Positions 1 through 5,434 of a stretch of DNA of 5,434 bases are shown here, piece after piece. The notes under the pieces were generated by a model, which saw only the letters and a list, made by a program, of their open reading frames with translations, made no database searches and had not been told where the DNA came from. The position numbers and the translations under genes are program-made. The DNA comes from Candidatus Caccousia avistercoris (lineage in GTDB: Bacteria; Bacillota; Clostridia; Oscillospirales; Acutalibacteraceae). The stretch lies in assembly GCA_018715025.1 (NCBI GenBank), contig DVMK01000072.1, positions 1 through 5,434 on the forward strand, read 5' to 3'. Within the stretch, counting starts at the first letter, position 1, and every line of letters starts with the position of its first letter.

Positions 1-5
1 TTCAT
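1..5 (-). CDS. Start of a further operon gene, cut by the left edge (partial)
   Basis: Only ATGAA of the coding sequence lies inside the window, read leftward from position 5. The start is inferred from a ribosome binding site, AGAGGAAG on the minus strand at about 12-19, and from the fact that this initiation region matches that of the amidase gene at 980-997 in 17 of 18 bases. It would be the fourth gene of the leftward operon, about 91 bp after the amidase stop codon. The product cannot be known from here. The shared start context hints, no more than that, at a paralogue of the amidase or at a duplicated promoter-proximal segment. Confidence 0.45.
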
Positions 6-21
6 AAAATTCTTCCTCTAA

Positions 22-69
22 ACGCGGGAACGCCCGGGGCAGCGAAAGCTGCTTCGGGCGTTCCCGCGT
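22..69. repeat. Long intercistronic hairpin after the amidase gene
   Basis: The arms at 22-35 (ACGCGGGAACGCCC) and 56-69 are perfect 14-bp reverse complements. In plus-strand RNA the pairing continues through two G-U wobbles to a 22-bp stem capped by a GAAA tetraloop (44-47). In minus-strand RNA, the operon's own transcript, the wobbles become two C-A mismatches, leaving 15 bp, an internal loop and 5 more bp. Only a weak T run (TTT, then AGAGG) follows on the minus strand, so a canonical intrinsic terminator is doubtful. It lies between the amidase stop and the next start, so it could be a weak terminator, a processing site or a 3'-end stabiliser. Confidence 0.6.
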
Positions 70-96
70 CTTGTGAAAACCGTTTTCAGCCGGCCA

Positions 97-984
97 CTAG
101 GGTTCTCCGGCCACCTCCACCCGGCAGAAGCCCAGGCGGCCCTCCGCACAGACGGCCACCAGGGAAACGCCCGGCTGCCTGGCCGTGACCACGCCGCAGG
201 AGCTGACGGAGACGATCTCCCCGTGGCCGCTGCTCCACACAGCCCCGGCGGGGGCCGCCGCGGTGAGAATCGCGGTGCCGCCCGGGGCCAGGGTGAGGGA
301 ACCGGCGCTCATGGGGATGGGGTCGGGCCTCTTCCAGTCTGCCGCGGGCGCGCCCCCGGCGTACTCCACCACAGCGCAGGCCAGGCTGTGGGCGATCTCC
401 TGAATGTTTTCCTCAATCCAGGCCCCGTCGTCCGCCCTGTCGTGGTAGGCGGTTTCCACCAGCACGTGGGGCATGGCGGGCTTGCGGATCTCCAGCAGCT
501 CATCGTTTTCCTGGAAGGTGACGAGGGACTTGTCCGGGTAGCAGAAGTGCTTCTGCACCAGCTCCCCGAACCGGCGGCTCTCCCCGTCCCAGGAGGGAAT
601 GTAAATCTCGGTTCCCTTCCGGCTGACGCCCGACGGGCTGGCGTTGGAGTGCAGGGCCACGTACAGGTCCGCGCCCAGCGCCTCCGCTTCCTGGGCGCGG
701 GCGGTGAGAAAATTGGCGGTCTCGGTGGTTCCCTCCGGCCGTTTGGCGGCCACCGTGCAGGCGACGCCCTGCTGCTCCAGCTCAAATTTCATGCAGTCCG
801 CCACCAGGCGCATCCAAAACTCCTCGCTGCCCGAGCCGTCCCAGTAAGGGTTCCAGGGCTGGGCGGAGGGGCTCAGGTAAACGGTGAAGGGCTTCTCCGC
901 CGCCCCGGCGGCGGGAAGGCAGGCCCCCGCTGCCAGCAGGCAGAGGCAAAGGGCCGCGGCCCGGATCCAACGCTTTAACTTCAT
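97..984 (-). CDS. Secreted N-acetylmuramoyl-L-alanine amidase-like protein with C-terminal Ig-like domain
   Basis: The protein has 295 residues. A signal peptide covers about 1-29: basic KLKRWIR, then a hydrophobic Ala/Leu/Cys core, with likely cleavage near AAG-AAE. Residues 33-210 resemble an Amidase_3 catalytic domain, the zinc enzymes that cut the MurNAc-L-Ala bond of peptidoglycan outside the membrane. The metal-ligand Glu is probably E54 or E55, ALHSNAS supplies H112 (the usual second His), and VLVETAY supplies the candidate catalytic E178. The usual first zinc His (DPGHGG context) is replaced: the strand reads YLSPSAQPWNPY, with Q42 in its place. Residues 225-292 look like a bacterial Ig-like (BIG2) domain (AVWSSGHGEIVSVSSCGVVTA), probably for wall or carbohydrate contact. 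I chose the start at 984 because AAGGAG lies 10 nt upstream (995-1000) and the signal peptide begins there; a 16-residue upstream extension overlaps the prs end and has no such support. It follows prs by 43 bp. Family assignment is good; activity is uncertain because of the missing ligand. Confidence 0.8.
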   Translation of the reverse strand: MKLKRWIRAAALCLCLLAAGACLPAAGAAEKPFTVYLSPSAQPWNPYWDGSGSEEFWMRLVADCMKFELEQQGVACTVAAKRPEGTTETANFLTARAQEAEALGADLYVALHSNASPSGVSRKGTEIYIPSWDGESRRFGELVQKHFCYPDKSLVTFQENDELLEIRKPAMPHVLVETAYHDRADDGAWIEENIQEIAHSLACAVVEYAGGAPAADWKRPDPIPMSAGSLTLAPGGTAILTAAAPAGAVWSSGHGEIVSVSSCGVVTARQPGVSLVAVCAEGRLGFCRVEVAGEP

Positions 985-994
985 AAAATTCTTT

Positions 995-1000
995 CTCCTT
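995..1000 (-). promoter_or_regulatory. Ribosome binding site deciding the amidase start
   Basis: AAGGAG on the minus strand lies 10 nt before the ATG at 984. It supports the internal Met at 984 over the upstream in-frame ATG at 1032, which would lie inside the prs gene. Confidence 0.75.
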
Positions 1001-1024
1001 TCCGGCCCGGCTGCCGCCGTCAGC

Positions 1025-1981
1025 CTAGACAAACAGCGGGCTGACGGGCCTGTCCTCGTTGATGCGGGAGATGGCCTCGGCGAACACGGGGGCGGCGCTG
1101 AGCACCTTCACCATGGGCAGGCGCTTTTCCTCGGGAAGCTCAATGGTGTCCAGCAAAATCAGTTCCTCAATGGGGCTGGCGGCCAGGCGATCCATGGCCG
1201 GGCCGGACAGCACCCCGTGGGAGGCGCACGCCGTCACGCTCAGCGCCCCCGTCTCCATCACCGCCTGGGCGGCGTTGCACAGGGTGCCCGCGGTGTCGAT
1301 CATGTCGTCCACCAGAATCACCTTTTTGCCCGCCACCTCGCCGATGATGTTCATCACCTCGCACTCGTTGGCCCTGGGCCTCCGTTTGTCCACAATGGCC
1401 AGCGGGCAGCCGATGCGCTCGGCAAAATTCCGCGAGCGGGTCACCGAGCCCAGGTCGGGGGAGACCACCACGTAGGGGCCGCCGTCGCGGCTGACCCGCT
1501 CTTTCATATATGCCCCCAGGATGGGGGCACCCAGCAAATGATCCACCGGGATGTTGAAAAAGCCCTGGATCTGGGCGGCGTGCAGGTCCAGAGAAACCAC
1601 CCGGTCGGCCCCGGCGGTGGAGATGAGATCCGCCACCAGCTTGGCGGAGATCGGGTCCCGCGCTTTGGCCTTCCGGTCCTGGCGGGCGTAGCCGAAGTAG
1701 GGGATCACCGCCGTGATGCACCCGGCGGAGGCCCGCTTCATGGCGTCGATCATAATGAGGAGCTCCATCAGGTTGTCGTTCACCGGCGCGCAGGTGGACT
1801 GGATGATGAAGCAGCTGGAGCCCCGCACGCTCTCCATTAGGGAAACGCTGGTTTCCCCGTCGCTGAACACCCCCACGCTGCTCTTCCCCAGGGGCAGCCC
1901 CAGGCATTCGCAGATTTTTTTCGCCATACTCTGGCTGGCCCCGGCCGCGAAGATTTTAATGTCCTTGCCATGCAGATTCAT
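1025..1981 (-). CDS. prs: Ribose-phosphate pyrophosphokinase (PRPP synthetase)
   Basis: This cytoplasmic enzyme transfers pyrophosphate from ATP to ribose 5-phosphate, giving PRPP and AMP. PRPP feeds purine, pyrimidine, NAD, histidine and tryptophan synthesis. The protein has 318 residues, the usual length for bacterial class I enzymes. Visible motifs: FSDGE (39-43), the IPYFGYARQDRKAKARDPISAKL ATP-binding segment (about 93-115), SLDLHAAQIQGFF with the conserved His (H134), the flexible-loop motif DKRRPRANECEVMNI (198-212), and the PRPP/ribose-phosphate loop VDDMIDTAGT (224-233). SPDLGSVTR (174-182) stands where Bacillus has SPDHGGVTR, a variation within the family. The start at 1981 is preferred: an AGGGGG site lies 10 nt upstream (1992-1997) and the N-terminus then aligns as KIFAAGAS. 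An ATG at 2029 would add 16 charged, unlikely residues. It sits 95 bp after the GlmU-like gene, matching the glmU-prs order known from Firmicutes. Confidence 0.95.
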   Translation of the reverse strand: MNLHGKDIKIFAAGASQSMAKKICECLGLPLGKSSVGVFSDGETSVSLMESVRGSSCFIIQSTCAPVNDNLMELLIMIDAMKRASAGCITAVIPYFGYARQDRKAKARDPISAKLVADLISTAGADRVVSLDLHAAQIQGFFNIPVDHLLGAPILGAYMKERVSRDGGPYVVVSPDLGSVTRSRNFAERIGCPLAIVDKRRPRANECEVMNIIGEVAGKKVILVDDMIDTAGTLCNAAQAVMETGALSVTACASHGVLSGPAMDRLAASPIEELILLDTIELPEEKRLPMVKVLSAAPVFAEAISRINEDRPVSPLFV

Positions 1982-2029
1982 TCGGCAATGTCCCCCTTTT
2001 TCTCTTCTTTCTCCTGTCGGCTTTCCCAT

Positions 2030-2071
2030 GCGGCGCCGCCCGGCGCGAAGAAAGGGGCGGCGCCGCTTTTT
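2030..2071 (+). terminator. GC-rich hairpin with T-tract on the strand opposite the operon
   Basis: The arms 2030-2041 (GCGGCGCCGCCC) and 2055-2066 are perfect 12-bp reverse complements with a 13-nt loop. TTTTT follows at 2067-2071 on the plus strand, the layout of an intrinsic terminator for rightward transcription. No rightward gene precedes it, since glmU and prs both run leftward. In the leftward transcript the stem is preceded by AAAAA and followed by GCATGGG, so it should not terminate well there. It may stop antisense transcripts before they cross the glmU-like gene, or act as an intercistronic stability element. Confidence 0.45.
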
Positions 2072-2076
2072 CCCGT

Positions 2077-3090
2077 TTACAGCTGCGTTTCCGCCGGTTC
2101 CACAACAGTGCCGGGGGCCACCTGCCGCCCGGTGAGGCGCACGCTGTCAAGCACGCAGCCGTCCCCCGCCGTCACGTCGGTGAGAATGGTGTTGGGCCCC
2201 AGCACGCAGCCGCAGCCCACCCTGGTGTTCCCCCGCAAAATGGTGCCGGGCAGAATGCGGGTGGCGGCCCCCACCTGCACGTCCGGCCCCACGATGACGC
2301 CGTCGCGGCAGGGGATTTCCACCCCTTCCAGCATAAGCTGGTGCAGCACGCTGGCCCGGGCCAGCTCGTTCAGCCGGTTCAGCTGCACGCAGTCGTTGGC
2401 CCCCAGCACCATGTCGGGGTTGCCCGCTATGAAGGCCCCGGCCCGCTTGCGCCGCTGGATGAGCAGCTTGATGGCGTCTGTCAGGTAATATTCCCCCTGG
2501 GCGTTGTCGCTGGTAATGTGCTGCAGAATGTCCAGCAGGGCGTCCACCTGGAACCAGTAGGTGCCGGAGTTGATTTCCCGGATCTCCTTCGTCTCCGCAT
2601 CCGCATCCTTCTGTTCCACAATGGCGGCCACCAGGCCGGTGCGCCTGTCGCGCACAATGCGGCCGTAGCCGGTGGGGTCGGCCAGCTCTGCCGAAATGAC
2701 GGTGGCGGCCCTGCCGTTGTCCACGTGGTCCCAGTAAGCCTTCTCTATAAATTCGTCGCTCATGAAGGGGGCGTCGCCGCTGAGCACCAGCACGTTCCAG
2801 CCCCGGTGGCGGTTCAGGAAATCGCTCGCCATCATCACCGCATGGCCGGTGCCCCGGCGTTCCAGCTGCAGGGCGCACTCCACCCCTTTCCCCTTCACAA
2901 AATCCTCCACCATTTCATGCATGTGGCCCGCCACCACGCACACGTCCTGCACGCCGGCGCGGCGCGCGGCGTCCATCACCCACTGCAGCATGGGCTTGAA
3001 CAGCACTTCGGTCAGCACCTTGGGGCGGTTGGAACGCATCCGCTTGCCGTCCCCGGCGGCCAGAATAATCGCACAGCTCTTCTCAGGCAT
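2077..3090 (-). CDS. glmU: Short GlmU-type UDP-N-acetylglucosamine pyrophosphorylase lacking the acetyltransferase domain
   Basis: The N-terminal part (about 4-230) is a complete nucleotidyltransferase of the GlmU type, expected to make UDP-GlcNAc and PPi from UTP and GlcNAc-1-phosphate in the cytoplasm for peptidoglycan and wall polymers. Motifs: LAAGDGKRMRSNRPKVL (10-26), QLERRGTGHAV (75-85), the metal-binding Asp in SGDAPF (104-109), GYGRIV (141-146), EINSGTYWF (172-180), NAQGEYYLTD (196-205) and LGANDCVQL (229-237). Residues about 255-330 form a short left-handed beta-helix with hexapeptide-like repeats. The protein ends at 337, against about 450-460 for bifunctional GlmU, so the acetyltransferase active-site region is absent. 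The 95 bp downstream cannot hold it and shows no GlmU remnant, so this is not a simple frameshift. GlcN-1-P acetylation must then come from another protein, or the substrate differs. It is the first gene of the leftward operon. The start is preceded by AAAGGAG at a rather long 13 nt. Confidence 0.85.
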   Translation of the reverse strand: MPEKSCAIILAAGDGKRMRSNRPKVLTEVLFKPMLQWVMDAARRAGVQDVCVVAGHMHEMVEDFVKGKGVECALQLERRGTGHAVMMASDFLNRHRGWNVLVLSGDAPFMSDEFIEKAYWDHVDNGRAATVISAELADPTGYGRIVRDRRTGLVAAIVEQKDADAETKEIREINSGTYWFQVDALLDILQHITSDNAQGEYYLTDAIKLLIQRRKRAGAFIAGNPDMVLGANDCVQLNRLNELARASVLHQLMLEGVEIPCRDGVIVGPDVQVGAATRILPGTILRGNTRVGCGCVLGPNTILTDVTAGDGCVLDSVRLTGRQVAPGTVVEPAETQL

Positions 3091-3103
3091 AAATCTCTTT
3101 CGT

Positions 3104-3110
3104 CTCCTTT
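3104..3110 (-). promoter_or_regulatory. Ribosome binding site of the glmU-like gene, unusually distant
   Basis: AAAGGAG on the minus strand lies 13 nt from the ATG at 3090, longer than the 8-10 nt seen for the other genes here. No in-frame upstream start would shorten it. It lies immediately downstream of the leader hairpin, so folding there could affect translation as well as transcription. Confidence 0.6.
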
Positions 3111-3116
3111 ATTCTC

Positions 3117-3149
3117 AAAAAATAGGCGGGGGCTCCGCCCGTGTTTTTT
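3117..3149. terminator. Bidirectional terminator-like hairpin in the leader of the glmU-like operon
   Basis: A short GC stem (GGCGG 3125-3129 with CCGCC 3135-3139, loop 5 nt) is flanked by AAAAAA at 3117-3122 and TTTTTT at 3144-3149, giving a hairpin followed by T6 on either strand. On the minus strand it lies between the predicted promoter (-10 at 3159-3164) and the glmU ribosome binding site, so it could act as an attenuator. On the plus strand it would stop antisense transcripts leaving glmU before they reach ppdK. The stem is only 5 bp plus a possible wobble, so its strength is uncertain. Confidence 0.5.
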
Positions 3150-3158
3150 CTATGTCTT

Positions 3159-3187
3159 ATTATCGCAATATCTCCTTCCGTTTGCAA
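3159..3187 (-). promoter_or_regulatory. Predicted sigma-A promoter of the glmU-prs-amidase operon
   Basis: On the minus strand, TTGCAA (3182-3187; 4 of 6 match to TTGACA) is followed after exactly 17 bp by GATAAT (3159-3164; 5 of 6 match to TATAAT). Transcription would start near 3152, leaving a leader of about 60 nt that contains the terminator-like hairpin and the ribosome binding site. Confidence 0.5.
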
Positions 3188-3190
3188 GGG

Positions 3191-3204
3191 AAATCCCGGG
3201 ATTT
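3191..3204. repeat. Perfect 14-bp palindrome beside the glmU promoter
   Basis: AAATCCCGGGATTT reads the same on both strands. It lies 3 bp upstream of the predicted -35 box of the leftward promoter, a location typical of activator or repressor sites. No particular regulator is recognised. Related half-sites occur at 3235-3242 and 3311-3321. Confidence 0.4.
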
Positions 3205-3300
3205 TCTTACAAAAGTTTCACAAAAATCCGGGCTGGAATTTTCCACAAGGCATGGGCGGGGTTACACAAAATATTCATGTGGTTTTCTGTAAAAATATTC

Positions 3301-3329
3301 TGGAATTTGTCCCGGAATTTTGCTATAAT
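3301..3329 (+). promoter_or_regulatory. Predicted promoter of ppdK (extended -10)
   Basis: A perfect TATAAT at 3324-3329 is preceded by TGC, making an extended -10 (TGCTATAAT). A poor -35 (TGGAAT, 3301-3306; 3 of 6) lies 17 bp upstream, as often found with extended -10 promoters. Transcription would start near 3336, giving a leader of about 70 nt. Confidence 0.65.
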
Positions 3330-3391
3330 ACAGGTTGAGCAATAATGGCAGTTATGTGTTTTGAATGATGCTCATTAGGCCAATATTTTTT

Positions 3392-3397
3392 AGGAGG
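3392..3397 (+). promoter_or_regulatory. Strong ribosome binding site of ppdK
   Basis: AGGAGG lies 8 nt before the ATG at 3406, a consensus site fitting a highly expressed enzyme. It fixes the start codon. Confidence 0.85.
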
Positions 3398-3405
3398 TAT
3401 TTTTC

Positions 3406-5434
<2,029 letters not shown>

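Noticed and set aside
74..88. TGAAAAC-C-GTTTTCA short palindrome after the amidase stop
   Set aside because: Seven-base arms around one base cannot form a hairpin without losing pairs, and no function is indicated. It may be chance.
73..978. Long plus-strand frame opposite the amidase gene
   Set aside because: The predicted protein is Gly/Arg/Ala/Pro-rich with no domain. The minus strand carries a signal peptide, amidase motifs and a ribosome binding site.
985..1032. N-terminal extension of the amidase from the ATG at 1032
   Set aside because: It would overlap the prs coding end and place 16 residues before the signal peptide. AAGGAG at 995-1000 supports 984.
884..1840. Plus-strand frame opposite prs
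   Set aside because: It is a shadow of the strongly conserved prs gene, with a His/Gly-rich product and no ribosome binding site.
1982..2029. N-terminal extension of prs from the ATG at 2029
   Set aside because: It adds 16 charged residues not seen in the family. The AGGGGG site and the conserved N-terminus both point to 1981.
2341..3345. Plus-strand frame of 334 codons opposite the glmU-like gene and running into the intergenic region
   Set aside because: It has no ribosome binding site or domain, and it crosses the leader hairpin and the ppdK promoter.

Overview
The window looks like a chromosomal segment of a moderately GC-rich anaerobic Firmicute. The protein families and gene order fit gut Clostridia of the Oscillospiraceae/Ruminococcaceae type. 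The main clues are a Clostridium symbiosum-like pyruvate phosphate dikinase, a glmU-prs gene pair, strong AGGAGG-type ribosome binding sites and coding sequence rich in G/C at third positions. The assignment is an inference from protein style, not from a database comparison.

Layout. Positions 1-3090 hold a leftward (minus-strand) gene cluster. Read in its own direction it is: a short GlmU-type sugar nucleotidyltransferase (2077-3090), ribose-phosphate pyrophosphokinase prs (1025-1981), a secreted cell-wall amidase-like protein with a C-terminal Ig-like domain (97-984), and the first codons of a further gene that begins at position 5 and leaves the window. Positions 3091-3405 are a 315-bp AT-richer divergent intergenic region. 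It has a plausible promoter for each direction, a terminator-like hairpin in the leader of the leftward operon, and several short repeated or palindromic elements. From 3406 to the right edge runs ppdK, rightward and cut by the window end after about 676 of roughly 875 codons.

Function. The leftward operon joins UDP-sugar supply for the envelope (GlmU-type enzyme), PRPP synthesis (Prs) and a peptidoglycan-directed exported protein. The glmU-prs pairing is common in Firmicutes. PpdK interconverts pyruvate, ATP and phosphate with PEP, AMP and pyrophosphate. AMP (from Prs) and PPi (from GlmU) are both PpdK substrates in the ATP-forming direction, but the two transcription units are separate and I see no proof of co-regulation.

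Most notable points: the GlmU-like protein lacks the acetyltransferase half of normal bacterial GlmU; the amidase-like protein has Gln where the first zinc-binding His is expected; the leftward operon contains intercistronic and leader hairpins, one of them with its T-tract on the antisense strand; and the gene beyond the left edge starts with an initiation region almost identical to that of the amidase. I see no mobile element, CRISPR array, RNA gene or clearly new multi-gene system. This is mainly a housekeeping region with a few unusual details.
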